A stretch of 64,000 bases of DNA from Flavobacterium granuli. Its GTDB lineage: Bacteria; Bacteroidota; Bacteroidia; Flavobacteriales; Flavobacteriaceae. The notes under the pieces were generated by a model. That model was not told the DNA's origin, searched no databases, and worked only from the letters and a program-made list of their open reading frames with translations. The first letter of the stretch is position 1, and each line of letters starts with the position of its first letter. The stretch spans positions 106,932 through 170,931 of the forward strand of contig NZ_FQWO01000008.1 in assembly GCF_900129705.1 (NCBI RefSeq). The letters are read 5' to 3'. This document shows, piece after piece, positions 35,884-44,147 of the stretch. The position numbers were made by a program, and so were the translations under genes.

Positions 35884-37389
35884 ATGAAAAGCAGAATACA
35901 ATTAGTGTTTTTAGTGACAATGCTTGCGACGACAGCTTTTGCGCAAACAAAAAATTTTGTACCCATCAACAAGTCAATGTCAGACGATGAATTGGTGAAA
36001 ATAGCGGCTACTATCACGCCTACGCCACAGCAATTGCGCTGGCAGCGTTTGGAGTTAACGGGTTTTATCCATTTTGGGATTAACACTTTTACCGGCCGCG
36101 AATGGGGAAATGGGAAAGAAGATTCTAAATTGTTTAACCCAACTGCATTAAATGCAAAACAATGGGTAAAAGCCTGTAAAGATGCGGGAATTAAACAAGT
36201 TATTCTAACGGCAAAGCATCATGATGGTTTCTGTTTGTGGCCAACCAAAACTACAGAACATTCTGTAAAAAACAGCCCTTGGAAAGACGGAAAAGGGGAT
36301 GTGGTAAAAGAAGTTGCCGATGCCTGCAAGGAATTGGGAGTTGGTTTTGGGGTTTATTTGTCGCCTTGGGATATGAATAACGCTTCTTATGGAACGGAGG
36401 CTTATAATGATTTTTTTATCGATCAATTGACCGAATTGCTTACCCAATATGGGAAAGTAGATGAGGTTTGGTTTGATGGTGCCAATGGCGAAGGTCCTAA
36501 CGGTAAAAAACAGGTATATGATTTTGAAAGATGGTATGCCCATATTCGAAAATTGCAACCACAGGCAGTAATTGCCGTTTCTGGTCCTGACGTACGTTGG
36601 GTAGGAACCGAGAGCGGGCATGGTCGTGAGGAAGAATGGAGTGTGGTACCCGTTGGGAAAAAGAATAAATTTAATGAAGGTTCCCAAACCAAGGTCGATT
36701 CGCCGCCAGCCGGAGATATGATGGGCAGTGTTCTGGGAAGTCGCAGTCAATTGAGAGATGGCGATGCCTTAAAATGGTATCCTGCCGAAACGGATGTGTC
36801 GATTCGTCCGGGATGGTTTTATCATGAATCGGAAGATAAAAAAGTGAAAACACCGGAATATCTGAAAGAAATTTATTTCCACTCAGTAGGAAGAAATGGA
36901 GTTCTGTTATTGAATATTCCACCAGATAAAAGAGGATTAATTTCTGATTTTGACGTTGCTGCTTTGAAAACATGGAGAGAGAAATTGGATAATATATTCA
37001 ACGTAAATCTTCTGAAAGGTGTCAAAGGAGCTGGAGCGGTAAAAAAAATAAAACCGTTGTTGGATGGTAATGATGCTACACATCTTTCATTTTCTATGAA
37101 GGGAAATAATAATGTAGTTGAAATGAATTTAAAAGGAGAAAAAACATTCAATGTGTTATTGCTTCAGGAAAATATCCGTGTTGGACAAAGGGTCGAAAAA
37201 TTTATTTTGGAATATTGGGATAATAACCAATGGAAAAAAGCAGCCGAAGGAACCACTATAGGTTTCAAACGATTGTTGGAGTTTCCGGCTGTAACCACAT
37301 CCAAAGTTAGATTACGCATTTTATCGGCCAGATTACAACCCGCCTTGGCCGAAATGGGATTGTATTTTGATAAAGAAGCAAAAAAATAA
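35884..37389 (+). CDS. GH29 alpha-L-fucosidase, alpha-1,3/1,4 type (GH29-B-like), exported
   Basis: A 501-residue exported fucosidase (signal peptide ends AFAQ). The barrel shows FIHFGINTFTGREWG, TAKHHDGFCLW and the nucleophile D198 in EVWFDGANGEG. The GTESGHGREEEWSV segment and the C-terminal discoidin-like beta domain (~385-500, with VEKFILEYWDNNQWKK) are those of the GH29-B group, which prefers branched alpha-1,3/1,4-fucose as in Lewis antigens. It is placed directly after lutC in the same run, with no terminator between, so uptake, catabolism and liberation of fucose are probably co-expressed. Confidence 0.9.
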   Translation: MKSRIQLVFLVTMLATTAFAQTKNFVPINKSMSDDELVKIAATITPTPQQLRWQRLELTGFIHFGINTFTGREWGNGKEDSKLFNPTALNAKQWVKACKDAGIKQVILTAKHHDGFCLWPTKTTEHSVKNSPWKDGKGDVVKEVADACKELGVGFGVYLSPWDMNNASYGTEAYNDFFIDQLTELLTQYGKVDEVWFDGANGEGPNGKKQVYDFERWYAHIRKLQPQAVIAVSGPDVRWVGTESGHGREEEWSVVPVGKKNKFNEGSQTKVDSPPAGDMMGSVLGSRSQLRDGDALKWYPAETDVSIRPGWFYHESEDKKVKTPEYLKEIYFHSVGRNGVLLLNIPPDKRGLISDFDVAALKTWREKLDNIFNVNLLKGVKGAGAVKKIKPLLDGNDATHLSFSMKGNNNVVEMNLKGEKTFNVLLLQENIRVGQRVEKFILEYWDNNQWKKAAEGTTIGFKRLLEFPAVTTSKVRLRILSARLQPALAEMGLYFDKEAKK

Positions 37390-37394
37390 AGAGT

Positions 37395-39776
37395 ATGAAT
37401 TACAAGCAATATTTGGTCTTGATGGGTTTTGTTTTGATGTCTATGCAGGCATCAGCACAAGCCAAAATGACTAAGTCGGACTCGATTTACCTGAAGGAAA
37501 AAGTGGTAATGAAATCCTTTATTTCAAAAGGAACTTCATTTTATAAGATGCCGGATAGTCCTGAAGGATATTTGGTGCAATTAATTGGATCGGATAATCT
37601 TTCGGTAATCAGCAAGTCGGGAGCTATTTTCTGTCCGTTAAATACTATGACAGTCAATTTATTGTTCAAAGCAATTAAAATAGCTGACGGCGCCTCTATT
37701 GAGATTCCAATTGCTGTAAATGTAGAAGGGAGTTATAAGGATCAGGGCAAAAACGCAAAACCTTTTGTAATCCCTTCTTTGAGAGAATGGCATGGAGCAG
37801 AAGGTAATTTGTTGTTGACAGCCAAGTCACGAATTGTAGTGGATGCCAGATATTCAGCTACACTTATGCAGGCCGCAAAAGTTTTTCAAAACGATTTGTT
37901 TGCATTGCGCAAAATAAAACCAGAAGTTATTATAGGCATCCCGAAATACGGCGATATTTTTATCTCTTTGGACGGAAATTCAGAAGAATTGGGAGCCGAA
38001 GGGTATTCACTTTCGATAAAAGACTACGTTTCTATCCATGCGGCCCAATATAAAGGGGCTTTTTGGGGAACGCGCAGCATTTTGCAAATATTGGAACAAG
38101 ATGCCAAGCTGAGTTCTTTGCCAAAAGGAATTTCAAGGGATTATCCTAAATATGAAGTTCGTGGTTTTATGCTTGATGTGGGAAGAAAATATTTCAGTAT
38201 TGACTTTTTAAGGGATTACGTCAAGATGATGTCCTATTATAAAATGGGAGATTTTCAGCTGCACTTGAACGATAATGCTTTTGTAAAACATTTCAATAAT
38301 GATTGGGACAGCACCTATAGTGGTTTTAGGCTAGAAAATGAGAAATATCCGCAACTGCCTACAAAGGGAGAATTTTATACCAAGAAAGAATTTATTGATT
38401 TGCAAGTATTGGCAGAAAGTTATGGGATAAATATTATTCCTGAGATTGACGTTCCTGCCCATTCTTTGGCCTTTTCTAAAGCTTTTCCGCAGATTGCAAG
38501 CAAAGAATACGGCAAAGATCATTTGGATATAAAAAATCCGGAAACCTATACCATTATCGAAAACGTGTTGAAAGAGTATCTGGAAGGAGATTCGCCGGTA
38601 TTTCGTTTTAAGGAAGTGCATATCGGAACCGATGAATACGATAAAAAAGAGGCAGAACCTTTTAGGAAATTTACGGATCATTTCATCAAATACGTGCAAA
38701 GTTTTGGTAAAGACGTACGAGTTTGGGGCGCTTTGACCCATGCCCAAGGAACGACTCCGGTTACCTCAAAAGGAGTTACGATGAACGCCTGGTACAACGG
38801 CTATGCCGATCCTGTAAAAATGAAAGAATTGGGTTACCCTTTAATCAGCACGCCTGATGGTTTGCTGTACATCGTTCCTGCGGCAGGATATTATTATGAT
38901 TATTTGAATATAAAACAGCTGTACAATAATTGGGAACCGCTAACCATTGGAAATGTAATTTTCAAAAAAGGAGATCCTTTTATCAGAGGAGGAATGTTTG
39001 CGGTCTGGAATGATGTTGCCAAAAACGGCATCACCGCTCAAGATGTAACAGATAGGGTATTTCCGGCACTTCAGGTTTTGAGCGAGAAAATGTGGACCGG
39101 AACAAATGCCGCAGTAGATTTTAATGGCTTTTCAGCTAATGCCAAAAATATAAACGAAGGTCCGGGTTTGAATTTGAGAGGAATAATTAAGGCTAAGGAT
39201 TCTTTGGTGTTGAATTTTGCCTTAAAAGGAAAGGACAAGATTAAAGAAAAACAATATGTGAATTATGCTTCTGATGGAAAGCGAAAAGTACTAAATCTTA
39301 AACAAAAAGAGAGTTATGCTAAACTTCCTTATAACGAAATTGGATACAATTATACGGTTAGTTTTACAATAAATCCATCCGAAAATAATGCTGCCAATGC
39401 CGTTCTTTTTCACTCAAAACACGCGACTGTAAAACTAAAACAAGGCAATACGTCCAATCTTGGCTTTTCTCATGAAGGGAAAGATTATGATTTTGGTGTT
39501 GCGATTCCTGAAAATAAATGGACTAGCGTTGCAATTACTGGGGATAATAACTCAACGACATTATATGTGGATGGCAAGTTGGCTAAAAAACTCACAAGGG
39601 AGAAAATCCCAACAGGCTATGAAAAAGATTCAATTTGGGTAATGAAAACATTGTTTTTTCCTTTGAATACTATTGGAGACGGCAGCAATTCTTTTATGGG
39701 AAAAATAAAAAATCTAAAAGTATTCAATACAATTTTATCGGATGCGCAAATTCAGGCAATAAAAGAAGAGGAGTAA
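37395..39776 (+). CDS. GH20 beta-hexosaminidase with C-terminal LamG-like domain, exported
   Basis: A 793-residue secreted enzyme. Signal peptide to about residue 23, a GH20b-like N-terminal domain with VVDARYSATL, then the GH20 barrel (about 250-560) with GFMLDVGRKYFS, FQLHLNDN, PEIDVPAHS and the catalytic D413-E414 in IGTDEYDKK. The C-terminal ~200 residues form a laminin G/concanavalin-like beta-sandwich with KLKQGNTSNLGFSHEGKDY and TTLYVDGKL. This fused lectin-like domain and the degenerate active-site loops recall GH20 enzymes that act on disaccharide units. Lacto-N-biosidase or hexosaminidase activity cannot be told apart here. It starts 5 nt after the GH29 stop. Confidence 0.85.
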   Translation: MNYKQYLVLMGFVLMSMQASAQAKMTKSDSIYLKEKVVMKSFISKGTSFYKMPDSPEGYLVQLIGSDNLSVISKSGAIFCPLNTMTVNLLFKAIKIADGASIEIPIAVNVEGSYKDQGKNAKPFVIPSLREWHGAEGNLLLTAKSRIVVDARYSATLMQAAKVFQNDLFALRKIKPEVIIGIPKYGDIFISLDGNSEELGAEGYSLSIKDYVSIHAAQYKGAFWGTRSILQILEQDAKLSSLPKGISRDYPKYEVRGFMLDVGRKYFSIDFLRDYVKMMSYYKMGDFQLHLNDNAFVKHFNNDWDSTYSGFRLENEKYPQLPTKGEFYTKKEFIDLQVLAESYGINIIPEIDVPAHSLAFSKAFPQIASKEYGKDHLDIKNPETYTIIENVLKEYLEGDSPVFRFKEVHIGTDEYDKKEAEPFRKFTDHFIKYVQSFGKDVRVWGALTHAQGTTPVTSKGVTMNAWYNGYADPVKMKELGYPLISTPDGLLYIVPAAGYYYDYLNIKQLYNNWEPLTIGNVIFKKGDPFIRGGMFAVWNDVAKNGITAQDVTDRVFPALQVLSEKMWTGTNAAVDFNGFSANAKNINEGPGLNLRGIIKAKDSLVLNFALKGKDKIKEKQYVNYASDGKRKVLNLKQKESYAKLPYNEIGYNYTVSFTINPSENNAANAVLFHSKHATVKLKQGNTSNLGFSHEGKDYDFGVAIPENKWTSVAITGDNNSTTLYVDGKLAKKLTREKIPTGYEKDSIWVMKTLFFPLNTIGDGSNSFMGKIKNLKVFNTILSDAQIQAIKEEE

Positions 39777-39820
39777 ATGTAATATATGGCTAAAACTAAC
39801 CTTAAAAAACTATAACCAAT

Positions 39821-41152
39821 ATGAGAAGATTACTATCTAATTTGTTCTTTTGTTGCTTTGCTACAATGGCATTACAGGCACAAACGTATACACCAACTGC
39901 TGAAAACCTGGCAGCTAGAAAGGAATTCCAGGATATGAAATTCGGAATGTTCATCCATTGGGGAGCTTCGAGCGTTTTGGGGAACGGAGAATGGGTGATG
40001 AACAATCGCAACATTGGAGTGAATGAATACGGTCGTTTGATTAATATCTTTAATCCGCAGAATTTTGACGCCAAAAAATGGGTGGCTACCGCCAAAGCAG
40101 GCGGAATGAAATACATCACTTTCATCACTCGCCATCATGACAGTTTTAGTAATTGGGACACCAAACAATCCGACTGGAAAATTACAAATACACCTTACGG
40201 CAAAGATGCCTTGAAACAATTGGCTGACGAATGTCACAAAGAAGGAATCAAGTTGTTTCTTTATTATTCGTTGTTGGACTGGTACCGCAGCGATTATCAA
40301 TACGAAACCGGAAAAACCGGTAAAGGAACGGGCCGAACCCAAAAGAGTGATTGGGAAAGTTACATCCGTTTTATGAAAGCACAATTGACCGAGTTGTTGA
40401 CCAATTACGGAAAAATTGACGGAATTTGGTTTGACGGACATTGGGATCAATTGGATAACGACCACGACAAAAGCTTGCAGTCAAAAGTCAACTGGCATTA
40501 TGACGAAATTTACAAACTTATCCATTCTTTGCAACCGCAATGTCTGATTTCCAATAATCATCATCTGACTCCTATTCCTGGAGAAGATTTTCAGGCGTTT
40601 GAAAAAGATTTACCTGGAGGAAATTCCACTGGTTTTGGGGGGCAAGCTGTTTCACAATTACCATTGGAAACTTGCGAAACCATGAATGATTCCTGGGGAT
40701 TTAATATCACCGACAAGAAATACAAATCGACCAAAGACTTAATCCATTATATGGTGAATGCTGCCAGCCTAAATGCTAATTTTCTGTTGAATGTTGGCCC
40801 AATGCCGGACGGAACCATCCAGCCGGAATTTGTTGCGACTTTAAAGGAAATGGGAGATTGGATGAAAATAAACGGACAAAGTATTTATGGAACCAGAGGA
40901 GGTGTTTTAAAAGCACAAGAATGGGGAGTGGTTACCGCCAAAGATAAAATTTGGTATGCCCATATTATCAAAACGCTAAAAGATTCTTCTTATATTTTGA
41001 TTCCGGAGATGAAAAATAAAATAAAAAAATGCAATTTGCTCAACAGTAAAAAAGAGTTGAAATTTAAAGTAAAACCAGAGGGAACTTATATCTATTTAAA
41101 AGGAGTAGAATTAGATCCTATTGACACAATTATAGAATTACAATTACAATAA
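39821..41152 (+). CDS. GH29 alpha-L-fucosidase, exported
   Basis: A 443-residue fucosidase with a signal peptide ending LQAQ. Barrel motifs: MKFGMFIHWGASSVLG, TRHHDSFSNWDT and the nucleophile D205 in DGIWFDGHWDQ. The pattern HWGxxS and the short C-terminal beta domain (from about residue 355) fit the broader GH29-A group, which accepts several linkages including core alpha-1,6 and alpha-1,2/1,3 fucose. It precedes the FAH hydrolase gene by 10 nt and is in the fuc operon. Confidence 0.9.
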   Translation: MRRLLSNLFFCCFATMALQAQTYTPTAENLAARKEFQDMKFGMFIHWGASSVLGNGEWVMNNRNIGVNEYGRLINIFNPQNFDAKKWVATAKAGGMKYITFITRHHDSFSNWDTKQSDWKITNTPYGKDALKQLADECHKEGIKLFLYYSLLDWYRSDYQYETGKTGKGTGRTQKSDWESYIRFMKAQLTELLTNYGKIDGIWFDGHWDQLDNDHDKSLQSKVNWHYDEIYKLIHSLQPQCLISNNHHLTPIPGEDFQAFEKDLPGGNSTGFGGQAVSQLPLETCETMNDSWGFNITDKKYKSTKDLIHYMVNAASLNANFLLNVGPMPDGTIQPEFVATLKEMGDWMKINGQSIYGTRGGVLKAQEWGVVTAKDKIWYAHIIKTLKDSSYILIPEMKNKIKKCNLLNSKKELKFKVKPEGTYIYLKGVELDPIDTIIELQLQ

Positions 41153-41162
41153 AATTTAGATT

Positions 41163-42014
41163 ATGAAACTAATACGTTTTGGAGAAGCTGGTAAAGAGAA
41201 ACCAGGGGTTTTAATTGGAGAAAAAAGATTTGATGTTTCTTCAATTGTTACCGATTACAATGAAGCATTTTTTGAAGAAAATGGATTAGAAAAATTAAAA
41301 ACAGCCTTAGAAAGCAATCCTTCTTTGCCGGAAGTAGATGCTGCTGTTCGTTTGGGTTCGCCGGTGGCAAGACCGTCAAAAATTATTTGCATTGGCTTAA
41401 ATTATGTAGATCATTGTTTGGAAACCAATGCGCCGATTCCGGCTGAGCCAATTATCTTTTTTAAATCGACTACATCTTTATGTGGGCCAAATGATGACCT
41501 TATTATTCCAAAAGGAAGTGAAAAAACAGATTGGGAAATTGAGTTGGCTTTTGTAGTTGGTAAAAAAGCAAGTTACGTAGAAGAAGCCGATGCTTTAGAT
41601 TATGTGGCCGGTTATGCTTTGCTTAATGATTATAGCGAAAGAGCTTTTCAAATAGAGCGTGGAGGACAATGGGCAAAAGGAAAAGGATGTGATACTTTTG
41701 CGCCACTTGGACCCTTTTTGGCTACTCAGGATGAAATAGCAGACGTTAATAATATTCCTATGTGGTTAACAGTTAACGGAAAAAAATTCCAGAACAGTAA
41801 TACTTCAAATTTGGTTTTCAAAATACCGTTTTTGGTTCATTATTTGAGCCAGTTCATGACCTTGCTTCCGGGCGACATCATCAGTACGGGAACGCCTCCT
41901 GGAGTTGGTTTAGGAATTAAGCCGGAGCCTATTTACATTAAGGAAGGTGATGTTATTGAATTAGGGATGGAAGGATTAGGCTCAAGCAAACAAGTAGCAG
42001 TAGCTTACAAATAA
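41163..42014 (+). CDS. FAH-family hydrolase, probable 2,4-diketo-3-deoxy-L-fuconate hydrolase
   Basis: A 283-residue fumarylacetoacetate hydrolase family enzyme with CIGLNYVDHCLETN and the metal-binding set in DWEIELAFVVG (E-x-E), plus a downstream aspartate in LLNDYSERAFQ; C-terminal STGTPPGVGLG is typical. In the non-phosphorylating fucose route described for Xanthomonas, this family splits 2,4-diketo-3-deoxy-L-fuconate into pyruvate and L-lactate. That function explains the presence of lutABC in the same operon. No KDF aldolase is found in the window, which supports the diketo-hydrolase branch over the aldolase branch. Confidence 0.85.
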   Translation: MKLIRFGEAGKEKPGVLIGEKRFDVSSIVTDYNEAFFEENGLEKLKTALESNPSLPEVDAAVRLGSPVARPSKIICIGLNYVDHCLETNAPIPAEPIIFFKSTTSLCGPNDDLIIPKGSEKTDWEIELAFVVGKKASYVEEADALDYVAGYALLNDYSERAFQIERGGQWAKGKGCDTFAPLGPFLATQDEIADVNNIPMWLTVNGKKFQNSNTSNLVFKIPFLVHYLSQFMTLLPGDIISTGTPPGVGLGIKPEPIYIKEGDVIELGMEGLGSSKQVAVAYK

Positions 42015-42021
42015 TAGTTTT

Positions 42022-42360
42022 ATGGCAGCACAAAAATATTGTTTGGCTTTGGATCTGAAGGAGGATCAACAATTGATGGCCGAGTACAAAGCCTACCATC
42101 AAGAAGTTTGGCCGGAAATTATAAAAAGCATCAAGGATTCAGGAATTGAGGTACTGGATATTTATTGCGTCGGTAACAGAATGGTTATGATAATTGAAGC
42201 CAACGAAGATTTTTCTTTTGAAAAAAAATCAGCAATGGATGCCAATAATGCTAAGGTTCAGCAGTGGGAAGAATTGATGTGGAAGTTTCAACAGGCTTTG
42301 CCATGGGCAGAATCTGGAGAGAAATGGATGCTGATGGAAAAAATATTTGAATTGAAATGA
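42022..42360 (+). CDS. L-rhamnose mutarotase family protein, probable L-fucose mutarotase
   Basis: A 112-residue dimeric alpha/beta-barrel protein of the RhaM (DUF718) family. The conserved EYKAYHQEVWPEI with its histidine, VGNRMVMIIEA and the WE-x-LM-WKFQ motif are present. RhaM proteins interconvert the alpha and beta anomers of rhamnose; in a fucose operon the substrate is more likely L-fucose. The stop codon overlaps the start of the next gene (ATGA), so the two are translationally coupled. Confidence 0.82.
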   Translation: MAAQKYCLALDLKEDQQLMAEYKAYHQEVWPEIIKSIKDSGIEVLDIYCVGNRMVMIIEANEDFSFEKKSAMDANNAKVQQWEELMWKFQQALPWAESGEKWMLMEKIFELK

Positions 42361-43184
42361 GGATAGACAGCCATCAACATTTTTGGAAATACCATCCAGT
42401 AAAAGATGCCTGGATTAATGAAGATATGAAAGTGATTCAGCGGGACTTTTTGCCCGCTGATTTACTGCCATTACTCGAAGCCAAGTTTATGGATGGTTGT
42501 ATCTCAGTTCAGGCTGACCAAAGTGAGGAAGAAACTCATTTTTTGTTGCAGTTGGCAAAAGAAAATGATTTCATCAAAGGAGTTGTAGGCTGGATTGATT
42601 TAAGAGCGGAGAATCTGGAAGCAAGATTGGAGTATTTTTCGAAATTCAAAAAACTGAAAGGTTTCCGACATATAGTTCAGGGAGAACCGGAGGTTGATTT
42701 TTTGCTTCGGGAAGATTTCTGCAACGGAATATCCAAATTGGCAAAATATAATTTCACTTATGATCTATTGATTTTACCAAAGCATTTGCCTTATGCCACC
42801 GCATTGGCAAAACGTTTTCCTCAGCAATCTTTTGTAATAGACCATTTGGCAAAACCGGATTTCAAGCAAATCGATTTTGCCGTGTGGGAGAAAGAGATTA
42901 GAGCAATAGCGGCTTGCCCGAATGTGATGTGTAAGGTTTCGGGCTTGGTTACCGAAGCGGATTGGAACAATTGGATAAAATCCGATTTCACCTTTTGTCT
43001 GGATGTCGTTACAGAGGCATTTGGGATGGATCGCTTGCTGTTTGGCAGTGATTGGCCAGTGAGTTTGCTGGCAGCATCCTATGTGGAATCATGTGATATT
43101 GTCGAGCATTATTTTTCAAAATTTTCGAATGAGGAACAGGACAAATTCTGGGGCGGGAATGCCATAGCATTTTATCACTTATAA
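42357..43184 (+). CDS. Amidohydrolase family lactonase, probable L-fuconolactonase
   Basis: A 275-residue member of the amidohydrolase superfamily (COG3618). The metal-binding motif DSHQHFW opens the protein; VIDHLAKPDF and LLFGSDWPVSL with the catalytic aspartate close it. Relatives hydrolyse L-fucono- and L-rhamnono-lactones. It overlaps the mutarotase gene by 4 nt and precedes the SDR by 9 nt, so the three first reactions of fucose oxidation are encoded side by side. Confidence 0.85.
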   Translation: MRIDSHQHFWKYHPVKDAWINEDMKVIQRDFLPADLLPLLEAKFMDGCISVQADQSEEETHFLLQLAKENDFIKGVVGWIDLRAENLEARLEYFSKFKKLKGFRHIVQGEPEVDFLLREDFCNGISKLAKYNFTYDLLILPKHLPYATALAKRFPQQSFVIDHLAKPDFKQIDFAVWEKEIRAIAACPNVMCKVSGLVTEADWNNWIKSDFTFCLDVVTEAFGMDRLLFGSDWPVSLLAASYVESCDIVEHYFSKFSNEEQDKFWGGNAIAFYHL

Positions 43185-43193
43185 AAAAAAGAA

Positions 43194-43973
43194 ATGAATT
43201 TAGATTTAAAAGACAAAGTAATTATCGTAACCGGCGGAGCCAAAGGAATTGGTTTGGGAATCTGCAAAGTCTTGGCTGCCGAGGGAGCCATTCCTTTTAT
43301 CATTGGAAGAAGTGAAGCCGATAATTTGAAAGCAGTCAGGGAAATTGAAGCTGCCGGTGGGATTGCAAAATACACTCAAGGCGAATTGACTAATCCCGAG
43401 GATTGCGAAAAAGCGGTAAAACAAGTCGTGGCCGAATGTGGTCGTATTGATGGTTTGATCAATAATGCGGGAGTCAATGACGGTGTTGGGCTCGAAAGCG
43501 GGAATTACGAATCTTTCATGGCTTCATTGCATAAAAATCTGGTACATTATTACCTGATGGCACAATATGCCTTGCCCGAATTGAAAAAATCCAAGGGAAG
43601 TATTGTCAATATTGGTTCAAAAACGGCTGATACCGGACAAGGAAACACCTCGGCTTATGCGGCTTCCAATGGTGGAAGAAATGCCTTAACCAGAGAATGG
43701 GCAGTGGAATTATTGAAGTACGGAATTCGTGTCAATGCCGTTATTGTGGCCGAATGTTACACACCATTATATGAAACTTGGATTAAAAGTCTTGAAAATC
43801 CGGAGCAAAAATTAAAAGAAATTACGGCCAAAATTCCGTTGGAAAATAGAATGACAACTACTGAAGAAATTGCCAATATGGTTGTTTTTCTTTTATCGGA
43901 AAAATCCAGCCATACTACGGGACAGTTAATTTATGTGGATGGCGGTTACACGCATTTGGATCGAAGTTTGTAA
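43194..43973 (+). CDS. SDR dehydrogenase, probable L-fucose dehydrogenase (YxxxN variant)
   Basis: A 259-residue short-chain dehydrogenase with TGGAKGIGLGIC, NNAGVNDGVG and NIGSKTAD. The catalytic tetrad position normally held by lysine (YxxxK) is asparagine here: SAYAASNGGRNALT. The next positively charged residue is R three positions on (NGGR). The nucleotide and catalytic serine/tyrosine parts are otherwise intact. Placed after the lactonase, it most likely oxidises L-fucose to L-fucono-lactone. If the asparagine disables proton relay, a different role is possible, but the gene shows no decay. Confidence 0.8.
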   Translation: MNLDLKDKVIIVTGGAKGIGLGICKVLAAEGAIPFIIGRSEADNLKAVREIEAAGGIAKYTQGELTNPEDCEKAVKQVVAECGRIDGLINNAGVNDGVGLESGNYESFMASLHKNLVHYYLMAQYALPELKKSKGSIVNIGSKTADTGQGNTSAYAASNGGRNALTREWAVELLKYGIRVNAVIVAECYTPLYETWIKSLENPEQKLKEITAKIPLENRMTTTEEIANMVVFLLSEKSSHTTGQLIYVDGGYTHLDRSL

Positions 43974-44009
43974 AGAAAAATCATATTGTTTTTTGATTGT
44001 AATTGGCGA

Positions 44010-44077
44010 AATGATAATTAAGGATTAAATAAAGATAATATTGAAGTAATATATATGTTATGATGGTAATATCTTTC
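44010..44077 (+). promoter_or_regulatory. Second fuc-type operator and promoter
   Basis: AATGATAAT (44010-44018) and AAAGATAAT (44031-44039) have a 21-bp period, and TATCTTTC (44070-44077) is a -7 box 39 bp from the second repeat. The distances are the same as upstream of fucP, and the intervening sequence is largely conserved. A new promoter is thus present for the GH29 gene at 44148, probably controlled by the same AraC protein. Confidence 0.7.
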
Positions 44078-44147
44078 AGAATTAGAATAAAGTGATAGTT
44101 TGGTAAAAACAAAGAATGGTAATTTGTTAATATAGTACATAGTCAAA

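Noticed and set aside
36205..36750. Long minus-strand ORF (181 residues) inside the GH29 gene
   Set aside because: Low-complexity antisense shadow of a conserved gene, no promoter or family match.
39872..40465. Minus-strand ORF (197 residues) inside the second GH29 gene
   Set aside because: Antisense shadow; the plus strand encodes a complete GH29 protein.
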